Position numbers and translations under genes: made by a program. Below are positions 8,703-17,379 of a stretch of 64,000 bases of DNA, piece after piece. Every line of letters starts with the position of its first letter. Within the stretch, counting starts at the first letter, position 1. The notes beneath the pieces are model-generated. The model did not search any database. It saw nothing but the letters and a program-made list of their open reading frames with translations, and had not been told where the DNA came from. Source of the stretch: an uncultured Rhodopila sp. (lineage in GTDB: Bacteria > Pseudomonadota > Alphaproteobacteria > Acetobacterales > Acetobacteraceae); contig CAIZFE010000043.1 of NCBI GenBank assembly GCA_903932145.1, positions 32,860 through 96,859 of the forward strand, given 5' to 3'.

Positions 8703-9314
8703 ATGGCCGAACTTGAATGCTTCTTCGACTGCTCCAGCCCATGGACGTACTTCGCGTTCGAATCGCTCTTGCGCATGCAGGATGAAATCGGGGTAACGAT
8801 CGAATGGCGTCCCTTCCTGGTTGGCGGCGTGTTCAATGCCGTGAATCAGAGCGTCTATAACTCCCGCGATACCCCCGTCCCGGCCAAGTCCGCCTATAGC
8901 AAGAAGGACCAGCAGGACTGGGCCCGCCATCTCGGCCTGTCTATCCATTACCGTCCGAGCGTGTTCCCGGTAAACAGCGTCAAGGCGATGCGCGCCTGCA
9001 TTGTGCTGGCACCGGACGGCAAGCTGGTCCCGTTCGCTCGGGCTGCGTTCAAGGCATATTGGACCGCCGACAAGGACATCTCGCAGATTCCGGTTCTGAC
9101 CGAGATCTGCAATGGCCTCGACATCGACGCGGCCAAACTGTTTGCCGCCATCGACCAGCAGCCGGTGAAAGATACGTTGCGTGCCAATACGCAGAACGCC
9201 ATCGACCGCGGCGCGTTCGGTTCTCCCACCATGTTCGTGGGTGGTGACGACATGTATTTCGGCAATGACCGCATGCCGTTGATCAAGGATGCTGTCCTCC
9301 GCCTCCGGCAGTGA
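8703..9314 (+). CDS. 2-hydroxychromene-2-carboxylate isomerase-like protein (DsbA/kappa-GST family)
   Basis: A 203-residue DsbA-fold protein. The N-terminal FDCSSPWTYFAFESL carries the Ser that replaces the thiol in NahD-type isomerases and kappa-class GSTs. The GAFGSPTMFVGGDDMYFGNDRM segment near the C terminus is the usual cis-Pro and substrate region. NahD isomerises 2-hydroxychromene-2-carboxylate in naphthalene breakdown using glutathione. The gene follows a GST by 100 bp, which fits a glutathione-dependent step. The native substrate may differ, since this family is broad and no naphthalene dioxygenase is present. AGGA precedes the ATG. Confidence 0.85.
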   Translation: MAELECFFDCSSPWTYFAFESLLRMQDEIGVTIEWRPFLVGGVFNAVNQSVYNSRDTPVPAKSAYSKKDQQDWARHLGLSIHYRPSVFPVNSVKAMRACIVLAPDGKLVPFARAAFKAYWTADKDISQIPVLTEICNGLDIDAAKLFAAIDQQPVKDTLRANTQNAIDRGAFGSPTMFVGGDDMYFGNDRMPLIKDAVLRLRQ

Positions 9315-9343
9315 TCGGCAAGAACGTTTTGTCAAAATAAGAA

Positions 9344-9372
9344 ACCCCGAGCGGCGATGAACCGCCCGGGGT
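9344..9372 (-). terminator. Rho-independent terminator of the CBM gene
   Basis: ACCCCGAGCGG pairs with CCGCCCGGGGT (one mismatch) around a 7-nt loop. Read on the minus strand the stem is followed by TTTCTTATTTTG, so it fits the end of the minus-strand gene that stops at 9378. On the plus strand there is no T-run. Confidence 0.7.
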
Positions 9373-9377
9373 AGCGT

Positions 9378-10541
9378 TCAGGCGTGCTGATGCCAGGCCG
9401 GCGCTTGATCATTTGCCGACTGGTGGCTGATCCACCAACTATGGTTGCTTCCACCCGATGAGCCAGCGCTATCAGGAACAGTCGAAGCAGTCGTCGTAGG
9501 AGCGCTAAAGTCCTGGGTCGTGGGCGATGTAACGGTTGGCGTGGTATCGGTCACGCTGGTGGTGTTCGCCACGGCTGGCAATCCCGTGGTGGTTGAACCT
9601 CCGGCCGCGGTCGTCGGCGTCGATGCTGAGGCAACGAAACTCATACTGCTACCCGAACCGGAACCCGAAGCCGGAATCGTATCGCCGGCGGTTGGATTAC
9701 TCCCCGCGGTCACGGACCAACTGTTGGAGCCGTCGGATGCAAGCTCCCACGGCGTATTGGATGCCGGTGCCCCGCCATCCAGGCTCATGCCCATGACATA
9801 CAGGTTGCGGTCTGTGGTATCCACGGCCAATTGGGTACCGGGATAGAAGTCACCGATCTTATCATTAACGAAGGCAACTGAAACCGTGTGGTTGCCAGAT
9901 CCGAAACTGCCATGGACATCGAATTCCTGCTGTTGGCCTTGGGCAACGTCAGCGGTCGTGGTTTGAGTTCCGCCAATCTGTTGCCCATCGACCGACACAG
10001 TGAACTGCGCATCCCCCAGATAAGGATTCTCCGCCATGTTCAGCACAAGAGTATCTGCACCACTGCCGACCGAAACCGCACCGGGCGTGGTCGTCGGGGT
10101 TGACGGTGCATTGTCGGGCACGGCCGTCGTGTCGTTAACTGTATAAATCGCATTCCCATAAACATTTCCCTCGGTCGAGTTTGGAGGAAAAAACGGGGAC
10201 TCATAGATCGGTGTCGTAGAGTTCGAAATGGTCTGTCCGTCATAGCTCAGGCCGTCGACAAACAGGTTTCGATCGCCCGCCACCCCCGGGTAGATGAAGT
10301 TGTTGGTGAACGTAACCGCAATGGTGTGCGCACCCGGCGCATAGTTACCGGCAAACGTAAAGCTTTGATCCTGCCCCGCCGCATGCGAAGCCGTTACGGT
10401 TTGCACGCCACCGATCTGTTGCCCATCCACATTGACCGTGAACTGGGCATCTGTGCCCACCGCCTGATCCTCTGACATATTGAGTGTAATATTGTCGGAG
10501 CCAGAACCAATAACCGTATTATTCGTCGTCGAACCGGACAT
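9378..10541 (-). CDS. Two-domain xylan-binding-type (CBM60/36-like) carbohydrate-binding protein
   Basis: A 387-residue protein with two tandem copies of a beta-sandwich unit. Copy 1 runs from ITLNMSED to GDRNLFVDGLSYDG and copy 2 from LVLNMAEN to TDRNLYVMGMSLDGG; both share AQFTV-VDGQQIGG. This pattern matches calcium-dependent xylan-binding modules that in alphaproteobacteria are often attached to RTX-secreted glycosidases. Here there is no enzyme domain, no classical signal peptide and no RTX nonapeptides. The last 120 residues are a Ser/Thr/Pro-rich tail ending in a His/Trp-rich segment. The ATG at 10541 is chosen for the GGAGG 8 nt upstream. Export route and ligand are unknown. Confidence 0.75.
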   Translation of the reverse strand: MSGSTTNNTVIGSGSDNITLNMSEDQAVGTDAQFTVNVDGQQIGGVQTVTASHAAGQDQSFTFAGNYAPGAHTIAVTFTNNFIYPGVAGDRNLFVDGLSYDGQTISNSTTPIYESPFFPPNSTEGNVYGNAIYTVNDTTAVPDNAPSTPTTTPGAVSVGSGADTLVLNMAENPYLGDAQFTVSVDGQQIGGTQTTTADVAQGQQQEFDVHGSFGSGNHTVSVAFVNDKIGDFYPGTQLAVDTTDRNLYVMGMSLDGGAPASNTPWELASDGSNSWSVTAGSNPTAGDTIPASGSGSGSSMSFVASASTPTTAAGGSTTTGLPAVANTTSVTDTTPTVTSPTTQDFSAPTTTASTVPDSAGSSGGSNHSWWISHQSANDQAPAWHQHA

Positions 10542-10747
10542 AAATGCCCTCCATCCCATTGCATATGAAACCACGTTGCTCGGCGCCGAGTGATTGCGGC
10601 CTAACAGCGGGGGGCGGACATCACAACGGGGGGCGGGTGGCCAATCGGGGATCTTGGACGATTTTCACAGTTGTGCACTGTGGATAAGCCAAGCGACGGG
10701 GACTATCATCCTAATCCGCCGCCACAATGATTATTCGGGCGGACGCG

Positions 10748-10987
10748 TCAAACCGCCTCGGCCGACAAGCGACGCGGGGCGCAACAGGCACAGCCGCCCG
10801 CGTGGGAGGGTGCGGACGCGGCACCGGATTCGCTTTGCTGCGCGCCGCCACCCAGTGCTGGAGCGGTCAGCAGCCGCGGCGCCAGGGCGCTGCAATCGGG
10901 GCACGGCTGCGGTCGATCGAACTCCGCCATCGGCCGAATCTCGCTGAAGGGGCCGCAATCGGGGCATTCATAGTCGTAGGTGGGCAT
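10748..10987 (-). CDS. FmdB-family zinc ribbon protein
   Basis: A 79-residue protein starting MPTYDYECPDCG, with two CxxC pairs (ECPDC and PCPDC) that form the zinc ribbon of the FmdB/CxxC_CxxC_SSSS regulatory family. The tail is Ala/Ser/Cys-rich with a CACC motif. A good GGAGGATTTGG ribosome-binding site precedes the ATG. These proteins are often found beside amidase or formamidase genes and were proposed as regulators. Here the divergent neighbour is a molybdenum hydroxylase, so a role in its control is possible but untested. Confidence 0.8.
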   Translation of the reverse strand: MPTYDYECPDCGPFSEIRPMAEFDRPQPCPDCSALAPRLLTAPALGGGAQQSESGAASAPSHAGGCACCAPRRLSAEAV

Positions 10988-11111
10988 CCAAATCCTCCGT
11001 CATCCGTTGTCCTCATACTGCCATTTTCCGGATCGGCCGGCCAGAGACCGGGTTGCCGGGCGCGCCAACCAACGCCATGTTGCGCAGCACAACGACTTGA
11101 GGGACTGACGT

Positions 11112-13478
11112 ATGAATGGACAAGTGGACCTGACACAGTTCGCCGAGGAACGATACGCCGTCGGTCAGCCGGTTCTCCGTAAGGAGGACCCGATGCTGCT
11201 GCGCGGTGAGGGCCGCTATTCCGACGACCTCAATTTCCCCGGCCAGGCCTACGCGGTGATGGTACGCTCCAATGCGGCACACGGCATCATCCGCTCAATT
11301 GATACGAGTGCCGCGAAGGCGATGCCCGGCGTTCTCGCCGTTTTGACCGGTCAGGACCTGATCGATGCCGGCATGGGCAATCTGCCGTCCGGCATGGCGT
11401 TCAAAATGCGGGACGGTTCGGACATGCCGAAACCGACCCAGCCGATCCTGACCACGGACAAGGTCCGCTTTGTCGGTGATCCGGTCGCGGTTATCGTGGC
11501 TGAAACGGCCAAGCAGGCCAAGGATGCCGCTGAAGCGGTGTTCGTCGATATCGACGGCCTGCAAGCCGTCACCGATGCCGCCGCGGCCGCGGCCCCGGGC
11601 GCGCCGCTGGTGCATGAGGGCACGGTCAGTAACGTCATCCTCGATTTCCATCACGGCGACACGGCAGCCGTTGCCGAGGCCTTCGCCAAAGCCGCACATG
11701 TAACGCGGCTAAAAATCCGTAACAGCCGCGTCGTGGTCTGCCCGATGGAGCCCCGTTCGGCGATCGGTGACTACAATGCGGAAACCGAACGATGGACGTT
11801 GCGGCTGGGCTGCCAGGGCGTGTTCGGCATGCGCCAGCTTCTGATGGGGCCGTTGAAAGCCCCGGTCGAGAAAATCCGCGTGCTGACTGGCAATGTCGGC
11901 GGTTCGTTCGGCATGAAATCGTCCTGCTATCCGGAATATCCCGCGATCCTGTATGCGTCCCGGCTGCTCGGCCGCCCGGTCAAATGGACCGATGAGCGCG
12001 GCGAAAGCTTCCTGTCCGACAGCCACGGCCGCGACCATGACATGGAGCAGGCAATCGCGCTCGACGCGACGGGCAAAATCCTCGCCCTGCGGGTGACCGG
12101 CTACGGCAACATCGGCGCCTATCTGTCCAACGGCACTGTCCTGCAGCCCACCGGCAACATCGTCCGCAACACCATCGGCGTGTATGCGACGCCGTTGCAG
12201 GAGGTCGTCACCAAGGCGATCTTCACCAACACCAGCCCGGTCGGACCCTATCGCGGTGCCGGACGGCCGGAAGGCAACTATTATATTGAGCGTTTGCTCG
12301 ATACCGCAGCGCGCGAGATGAACATCGATCCAACCGACATCCGCCGCCGCAACCACATCCAGCCCGACGCCTTCCCGTATAAGACGCCGGCCGGCACCAC
12401 CTACGACAGCGGCGACTTCCCGACGATCCTGGAAAAGGCGCTGGCAGCGGCCGACTGGGACGGTTTCCCGGCGCGCAAGAAGGACAGCGCCGAACGCGGC
12501 AAACTGCGCGGCCGTGGCATCGGCCAGTATCTGGAGGTCACCGGCCCGCCGGCCCCCGAAATGGGCGGCATCCGGTTCGAGGCGGACGGTACCGTCACCA
12601 TCATCACCGGCACGCTGGATTACGGTCAGGGACATGCCTCGGCCTTCGCCCAGGTGCTGGGATCGCGGCTGGGTATTCCGTTCGAAAAGATCAAGCTGCT
12701 TCAGGGCGATTCCGACGAACTGCTGGCGGGCGGCGGCACCGGTGGCTCCAAATCGCTGATGGCCAGTGGCACCGCGATCGTCGAGGGCGCCGAAAAGGTC
12801 CGGGAGGTTGGACGCAAGATCGCCTCCTACGTCCTGGAAGCCGCCGAAGCCGATATCGAGTTCGAAATCGTCAGAACTGGCGGTCAGTTCCGCATTGCCG
12901 GCACGGATCGGTCGATCGGTCTGATGGAATTGGCGGACCAAATTCGGTCCGGCGCGGTCACGCTACCGGACGATGGTCCGCAGACCCTGTCTGTGTCGCA
13001 TGTCGCGGCTGGGCCGCCGTTTGCCTACCCGAACGGCTGCCACATCGCCGAGGTTGAGGTCGATCCGGAAACCGGCGTTACCGAGGTGGTGCGCTATCAC
13101 ATGGTCAACGATTTCGGTGTGATCGTGAATCCGATGCTGGTCGAGGGCCAGGCCCATGGCGGCATCGTGCAGGGTATCGGTCAGGCGTTCCTGGAACACG
13201 TCGTCTATGACGACAGCGGTCAGCCGATGACGGGGTCGTACATGGATTACGCGCTGCCCCGCGCCAATGACGCGCCGATGTTCAATTTCGCCTCGCACCC
13301 GGTGCCGGCGAAAACCAACCTGCTGGGTTCAAAGGGCTGCGGTGAGGCAGGGTGTGCGGGAGCGTTGCCGTCCGTGATGAATGCTTTGGTGGATGCGCTG
13401 TCCACGTATGGCATCACCCATATCGATATGCCGGCGACACCTTTGCGTGTTTGGGAAGCGATACGGGCGAGCCGTTAA
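11112..13478 (+). CDS. Molybdenum hydroxylase large subunit, CoxL form II-like, orphan
   Basis: A 788-residue molybdopterin-binding subunit of the xanthine dehydrogenase/CO dehydrogenase family. It shows GGSFGMKSS, the form II active-site loop PYRGAGRPE (not the AYXCSFR of true CO dehydrogenase) and the catalytic Glu745 in GSKGCGEAG. Such enzymes hydroxylate aldehydes, purines or aromatic N-heterocycles with water as oxygen donor, using an FAD subunit and a 2Fe-2S subunit. Neither partner gene is adjacent, so it must pair with subunits from elsewhere, perhaps those at 41468-45201. GAGGGA precedes the ATG. A REP-like hairpin follows the stop. Confidence 0.9.
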   Translation: MNGQVDLTQFAEERYAVGQPVLRKEDPMLLRGEGRYSDDLNFPGQAYAVMVRSNAAHGIIRSIDTSAAKAMPGVLAVLTGQDLIDAGMGNLPSGMAFKMRDGSDMPKPTQPILTTDKVRFVGDPVAVIVAETAKQAKDAAEAVFVDIDGLQAVTDAAAAAAPGAPLVHEGTVSNVILDFHHGDTAAVAEAFAKAAHVTRLKIRNSRVVVCPMEPRSAIGDYNAETERWTLRLGCQGVFGMRQLLMGPLKAPVEKIRVLTGNVGGSFGMKSSCYPEYPAILYASRLLGRPVKWTDERGESFLSDSHGRDHDMEQAIALDATGKILALRVTGYGNIGAYLSNGTVLQPTGNIVRNTIGVYATPLQEVVTKAIFTNTSPVGPYRGAGRPEGNYYIERLLDTAAREMNIDPTDIRRRNHIQPDAFPYKTPAGTTYDSGDFPTILEKALAAADWDGFPARKKDSAERGKLRGRGIGQYLEVTGPPAPEMGGIRFEADGTVTIITGTLDYGQGHASAFAQVLGSRLGIPFEKIKLLQGDSDELLAGGGTGGSKSLMASGTAIVEGAEKVREVGRKIASYVLEAAEADIEFEIVRTGGQFRIAGTDRSIGLMELADQIRSGAVTLPDDGPQTLSVSHVAAGPPFAYPNGCHIAEVEVDPETGVTEVVRYHMVNDFGVIVNPMLVEGQAHGGIVQGIGQAFLEHVVYDDSGQPMTGSYMDYALPRANDAPMFNFASHPVPAKTNLLGSKGCGEAGCAGALPSVMNALVDALSTYGITHIDMPATPLRVWEAIRASR

Positions 13479-13491
13479 GCCGATCTACTTC

Positions 13492-13522
13492 CGTCATGGT
13501 TCGGTTTGTCCGAGCCATGACG
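13492..13522. repeat. REP-like palindrome, short form
   Basis: CGTCATGGTTCGG and CCGAGCCATGACG form a 13-bp stem with one mismatch around a 5-nt loop, 14 bp after the molybdenum hydroxylase stop. It shares the GTCATGG...CCATGAC ends with the elements at 37734, 49033, 54597 and 63957. It may serve as a transcript 3' end. Confidence 0.7.
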
Positions 13523-13554
13523 ATGGGAGAGCGGGCTGGATTTGCACAATACAA

Positions 13555-13746
13555 TCATGATAGTCGATACACCGCCTCGGCCCGTGCCGCACGTGCGACA
13601 AGCGTGTCCTGCACGCGGAACAGCAGTTCGGAATGGTCCTCATCCGACACATTATCGCTCCGCATCACCATCTGAATCAGAGGGTCCTGCAGCAATGCAG
13701 CCAATGTAAGGGTGCTGATCGTCGTCGTGCACATCACTGTCACCAT
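13555..13746 (-). CDS. Small hypothetical protein
   Basis: A 63-residue frame, acidic and helical in its central part (LLQDPLIQMVMRSDNVSDEDHSELLFRVQDTLVARA). The LL-DPL-MVMRSDNVS pattern resembles short conserved hypotheticals seen in alphaproteobacteria, from memory. It has no signal peptide and no known domain. The start is uncertain; MCTTTISTL four codons in is an alternative. It stands alone between the hydroxylase and the flavin reductase-like gene. Confidence 0.45.
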   Translation of the reverse strand: MVTVMCTTTISTLTLAALLQDPLIQMVMRSDNVSDEDHSELLFRVQDTLVARAARAEAVYRLS

Positions 13747-13996
13747 TCCCGTTGAGCGCCATAAGGAGTGTAGCGGCTGCTGTTCAACAATATGGAAATG
13801 AATTGTGTCTTAACGTGGCCGGTGATTGGGCATTTTTCGCACGTTTTGGACACTTTGTGGCGATACCGTGGTAAATGGGCATCATTCCGGCCGCCCGAAC
13901 GCCTGTGGTGCGGCGGAAACGGCCGGTTTCAGCGGCCTCGGTAATATAACAAAGGGTTAATGAAATAATTCGCAATAAAATTAATGATCGGTAACC

Positions 13997-14026
13997 AGCG
14001 CTGCCGATGGTCGAACCGGCAGCGCT
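13997..14026 (-). terminator. Probable terminator hairpin
   Basis: A perfect 10-bp stem (AGCGCTGCCG with CGGCAGCGCT) and 10-nt loop lie 10 nt beyond the stop of the flavin reductase-like gene. On the minus strand it is followed by GGTTACCGATCATTAATTTTATT, a weak T-rich tail. Confidence 0.5.
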
Positions 14027-14035
14027 CACGGGATT

Positions 14036-14683
14036 TTATTCGGCTGCCTTGGCCTTCCGAGCCGGCCACTCATCCAGCGGAATGCGGGGCAATTCGAATC
14101 GGTCGGTCACCCGCGAATACCAGCCACCGCCATGCAAGCGCCCGATCAGGTCCAGCTTGGGCGTATCAATGTAGCAACGCTCGGCGTCCAGCACACAATC
14201 GTCACGCACGTAAACCGCGAGCACCTTGCCCAGCACCACGGCCCGGTCGATCCCGACATCGACGATCACCAGCCGCTCGCACTCGAACGACACGGGGGCC
14301 TCGGCGATACGGGGCGGTTTCACATGCAGGGAGGGGGCCGTGGTCAGTCCGGCCTCTTTCAGCTCGTCCACGCCCCTGGGGAAATCGATCGCGGTGATGT
14401 TCATCGGTTCCGCCAGTTCGAAGCTGACGAGGTTGATGACGAACTGTCCGGTGCGCCGGATGTTGCCGCCGGTGTCCTTCACATCGCCCGGGCCGCGGCC
14501 GCCGATCCCGAACGCCAGCACCGGCGGATTGCCGGACATCGCATTAAAGAACGAGAACGGCGCCGCGTTTACCGTCCCATCGGTATCCTGCGTCGTGACC
14601 CACGCGATCGGGCGAGGCCCGATGGTCGATGTCAGCAGCTTATAAATATTCTCGTTTTTGGTGTCGGTGAAATCGAACAGCAT
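14036..14683 (-). CDS. Flavin reductase-like FMN-binding split-barrel protein
   Basis: A 215-residue protein beginning MLFDFTDTKNENIYKLLTSTIGPRPIAWVTT. The GPRPIAWVTTQD and NAAPFSFFNAMSGNPPVLAF segments are the FMN-binding strands of the flavin reductase-like family, and FVINLVS follows. Family members reduce free FMN with NAD(P)H for a monooxygenase, or act as FMN proteins of unknown activity. The ATG at 14683 is preferred to the one at 14695 because GAGG lies 7 nt upstream. No monooxygenase gene is adjacent, so its partner is unknown. Confidence 0.85.
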   Translation of the reverse strand: MLFDFTDTKNENIYKLLTSTIGPRPIAWVTTQDTDGTVNAAPFSFFNAMSGNPPVLAFGIGGRGPGDVKDTGGNIRRTGQFVINLVSFELAEPMNITAIDFPRGVDELKEAGLTTAPSLHVKPPRIAEAPVSFECERLVIVDVGIDRAVVLGKVLAVYVRDDCVLDAERCYIDTPKLDLIGRLHGGGWYSRVTDRFELPRIPLDEWPARKAKAAE

Positions 14684-15071
14684 CGGCCGCCTCATGTGGT
14701 TATTAGGCCACAGCGTTACGCGGCATGTCGCCGGTTGTCCAGGCGATCGGGCGATAAGGTCAGCCAGCCGAGCGGGATCAAAACAGACATCGGGATGAAG
14801 GATGGCTGACCGGCCTACAGGCGGACGGGTCTTTCGCCCTAACACGGGTTTAAAAGACCAGCGGAGAGGCTGCCGCCCATCGTCAGGGCCCGGCCGTCGC
14901 GCGGCAAACAATCTACGGGTGTGAAATTTTAGGCCAAAAGCGGAATTTCACCAAGTATGGTATCCAATTCGACCTCTTTTACTACCGGTCGATTCCCGAA
15001 ATGTATTGGCCCGCGCATGAGCACAGGCCGGGCCGGCGGGGTTCACCAAACAACCAATTATCGCTCCGCAC
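14684..15071. other. 388-bp intergenic region, nothing recognised
   Basis: This lies between the start of the flavin reductase-like gene and the stop of the GlsB-type gene, both minus strand. It should contain the flavin reductase promoter and any GlsB terminator, but no clear element is seen. Frames here are shadows with Arg/Pro-rich translations. Confidence 0.5.
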
Positions 15072-15389
15072 CTACCAGCGGCCTCCCCAGCGACGGCTCC
15101 AGCCAATGCGAGGACCACTGCCCCAGTGGCCACCGCGCCGGAGTAGCCTGATGACGAACAGGAGCACGACGGCGCCAATGGTGGCGTCGATGACGGCGCC
15201 CACAATGCCGAAACCGAGATGGATGCCGGACCGGGGCATCAGCCAATCGCCGATGAAGGCACCGGCGACCCCGACGACCATGTCGCCGACGATACCGAAG
15301 CCAGTCCCCTGAACTATTTGACCGGCCAGCCATCCGGCCGCGAGGCCAACCAATAATATGACGAGGATCGCTTCGCTCGAAAGATACAT
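15072..15389 (-). CDS. GlsB/YeaQ/YmgE family stress-response membrane protein
   Basis: A 105-residue hydrophobic protein with three membrane segments and glycine-rich helices: ILVILLVGLAAGWLAGQIV, GIVGDMVVGVAGAFIGDWL and FGIVGAVIDATIGAVVLLF. The AGWLAGQIVQG start and GD-VVGV-GA-IG pattern are the signature of transglycosylase-associated (GlsB/YeaQ/YmgE) proteins. These are commonly induced by stress and have no known enzymatic activity. The C terminus is Arg/Trp/Gly-rich. A second tiny membrane protein gene lies just upstream on the same strand. Confidence 0.85.
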   Translation of the reverse strand: MYLSSEAILVILLVGLAAGWLAGQIVQGTGFGIVGDMVVGVAGAFIGDWLMPRSGIHLGFGIVGAVIDATIGAVVLLFVIRLLRRGGHWGSGPRIGWSRRWGGRW

Positions 15390-15521
15390 TGTGACTCCCC
15401 CCCTCGGGAAATGCCATTCGTGCTGTCAGGAGGCTGTCGCGGACAAGTCGCGACGGCCGAGCGCTTTCTGTATTCCACCGACCGGAACTATCGCCGGTCG
15501 GATCGTAAACGCGCTACCGCA

Positions 15522-15656
15522 TCATCGCACCAGCAAGACGACCAAAATGATCACGAAAATGGTTCCAAACCCGCCACCGACATACGGCCCACCATAGTAG
15601 AAACCGCCACCGCCAAACAGGAACATCAGTATAAGTACCAGGATGATCAGATTCAT
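15522..15656 (-). CDS. 44-residue hydrophobic small membrane protein (DUF3309-like)
   Basis: Reading the minus strand from the ATG at 15656 gives MNLIILVLILMFLFGGGGFY, then YGGPYVGGGFGT, then IFVIILVVLLVR and a TGA stop. Two hydrophobic segments flank a Gly/Tyr-rich turn. This layout is that of the very short DUF3309-like proteins common in alphaproteobacteria, often next to stress membrane proteins such as the GlsB-type gene 130 bp downstream. Function is unknown. The hydrophobic-turn-hydrophobic pattern makes chance unlikely. Confidence 0.65.
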   Translation of the reverse strand: MNLIILVLILMFLFGGGGFYYGGPYVGGGFGTIFVIILVVLLVR

Positions 15657-15898
15657 AATTTACGTACTTTCACGAACGATTGTTACACAGACCTATAGAT
15701 AGCGTTTACCCGCCTTGCGGTGCCAGAATCGGAATCTACCTACAGGCAGATCATTCGCCAGGTGAGGTTTAAGCACCGCGATAAGGCACCTGACCGCCAA
15801 AGCCCTGCCCCTGTTCCCCTCCACTCGAATGACACTGTTGCGGACGGCGCGATTTCACGCCAAAGGAAAGGATCGATACCGCAGCAGGGACAAACACC

Positions 15899-17200
15899 GT
15901 GAGTCAGGCCACCCGGACCACCGACGATTTCGCAATCATGCGCCATCGCCTGAGATCGATCTTCGGCGGTTCGATCGGCAATCTGATCGAGTGGTATGAC
16001 TTCTACGTTTATAATTTTTTCGCCCTGTATTTCGCGAAATCGTTCTTCCCGAACGCCAATCCGACGGTTCAGCTTCTCAACACATTCGGCATCTACGCGC
16101 TCGGTTTTCTGATCCGCCCGGTTGGCGGCTGGATACTGGGGGCCTACGCCGACAAAGCAGGACGCCGCGCGGCGCTGACCTTGTCGGTGACGCTTATGTG
16201 CGCGGGATCGTTCCTGATCGCCATTGCCCCGACCTACGCCGCCATCGGCATCGGTGCCCCGATCCTGCTGCTGGTCGCCCGGTTAATCCAGGGCGTTTCG
16301 TTAGGCGGCGAATACGGCACCTCCGCCACCTACCTGAGTGAGATCGCGGTCTCGAAACATCGCGGTTTCTACAGTTCATTCCAGTATGTCACGCTGATCG
16401 GCGGTCAGGTGCTGGGCAGCCTGACGCTGCTGGTGATGCAGCAGGGGTTCTCGGGAGCGGAACTGGAGGCCTGGGGCTGGCGCATCCCGTTTGCAATCGG
16501 CGCGGCGCTGTCGGTGTTCGGCCTGTATCTGCGGCGCAATCTGGAGGAGACGGACGCGTTCAAGAAAGCCGCCCTGCAAAAGCGCGGCAGCCCGCTGACC
16601 GAGCTGCTGAAACATCCGAAGCAAATCCTGTTGGTGTTCGGCCTGACCATGGGCGGAACGACGGCGTTCTATACCTACACGACATATATGCCGACCTTCC
16701 TGGTCAATACCGTCAAGCTGACGCGCGATCAGGCGACGCAGATCTCGTTTATCACCCTGGTGATCTATGCCGCCCTGCAACCGGTCTTCGGCGCGATCTC
16801 CGACCGGATCGGGCGGCGGCCGGTGCTGATGTGGTTCGGTATCCTGGGGACACTGTGCACGGTGCCGATCCTGACGACGCTGGGTGCCACGCGCGATTAC
16901 ACGACGGCGCTGGGCATCATCATGGCGGCGCTGCTGATCGTGTCCGGCTACACGTCCATCAATGCCGTGGTGAAGGCCGAGCTGTTTCCAGCGGGTATCC
17001 GGGCGCTGGGGGTAGGTTTGCCGTATGCCGTGGCAGCGTCGTTGTTCGGCGGCACCGCACCGTATATCGCGCTGGCGTTCAAGGATGGCGGGCACGAAAG
17101 CTGGTTCTATTGGTACGTGACCATTTTGATCTTCGCGTCGCTGCTGGTTTACACGTTCATGGGGGATACCAAGAAATCGTCCCAGATCGACCGGGACTGA
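15899..17200 (+). CDS. MHS-family MFS metabolite transporter (KgtP/ProP-like)
   Basis: A 433-residue, 12-helix proton symporter of the metabolite:H+ symporter family. Hallmarks are GSIGNLIEWYDFYVYNFFALYF in helix 1, GAYADKAGRRAAL in the first cytoplasmic loop, RLIQGVSLGGEYGTSATYLSE, and the repeated ISDRIGRRPVL in the second half. Relatives carry alpha-ketoglutarate, citrate, proline/betaine or shikimate. The substrate cannot be fixed from sequence. The GTG at 15899 is taken because AGGGA lies 9 nt upstream; the ATG at 15938 would still leave the first helix intact. The 240-bp region upstream should hold its promoter. Confidence 0.9.
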   Translation: MSQATRTTDDFAIMRHRLRSIFGGSIGNLIEWYDFYVYNFFALYFAKSFFPNANPTVQLLNTFGIYALGFLIRPVGGWILGAYADKAGRRAALTLSVTLMCAGSFLIAIAPTYAAIGIGAPILLLVARLIQGVSLGGEYGTSATYLSEIAVSKHRGFYSSFQYVTLIGGQVLGSLTLLVMQQGFSGAELEAWGWRIPFAIGAALSVFGLYLRRNLEETDAFKKAALQKRGSPLTELLKHPKQILLVFGLTMGGTTAFYTYTTYMPTFLVNTVKLTRDQATQISFITLVIYAALQPVFGAISDRIGRRPVLMWFGILGTLCTVPILTTLGATRDYTTALGIIMAALLIVSGYTSINAVVKAELFPAGIRALGVGLPYAVAASLFGGTAPYIALAFKDGGHESWFYWYVTILIFASLLVYTFMGDTKKSSQIDRD

Positions 17201-17379
17201 TACCAAGGGGCGACGGCATCGACGGACGGCTATGGACCGGACATCACCGCCGGGCCATGACGATCATGAAACGGCATCAACCGGAAGGGGCTATTGCGGG
17301 GCGTCGGCCTGGCAGTGTGCCGTCTTGTCCCGCCCCCGCCAACCTGCCAAACCGCCGCCGTAAAAACCTTGAGAGTGTC

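Noticed and set aside
7767..9335. A 522-codon open frame on the minus strand opposite the GST and isomerase genes
   Set aside because: It runs antisense to two genes with clear conserved motifs, and its translation is rich in His, Arg and Val without any domain. It is a GC-driven shadow frame.
11709..12941. A 410-codon minus-strand frame opposite the orphan molybdenum hydroxylase
   Set aside because: It is fully antisense to a well-conserved gene and has no recognisable domain or ribosome-binding site.
16831..17379. A long upstream extension of the VIT-like protein in the same frame
   Set aside because: It overlaps the end of the MHS transporter gene in another frame and its translation is unrelated to the transporter; the ATG at 17380 fits the family start.
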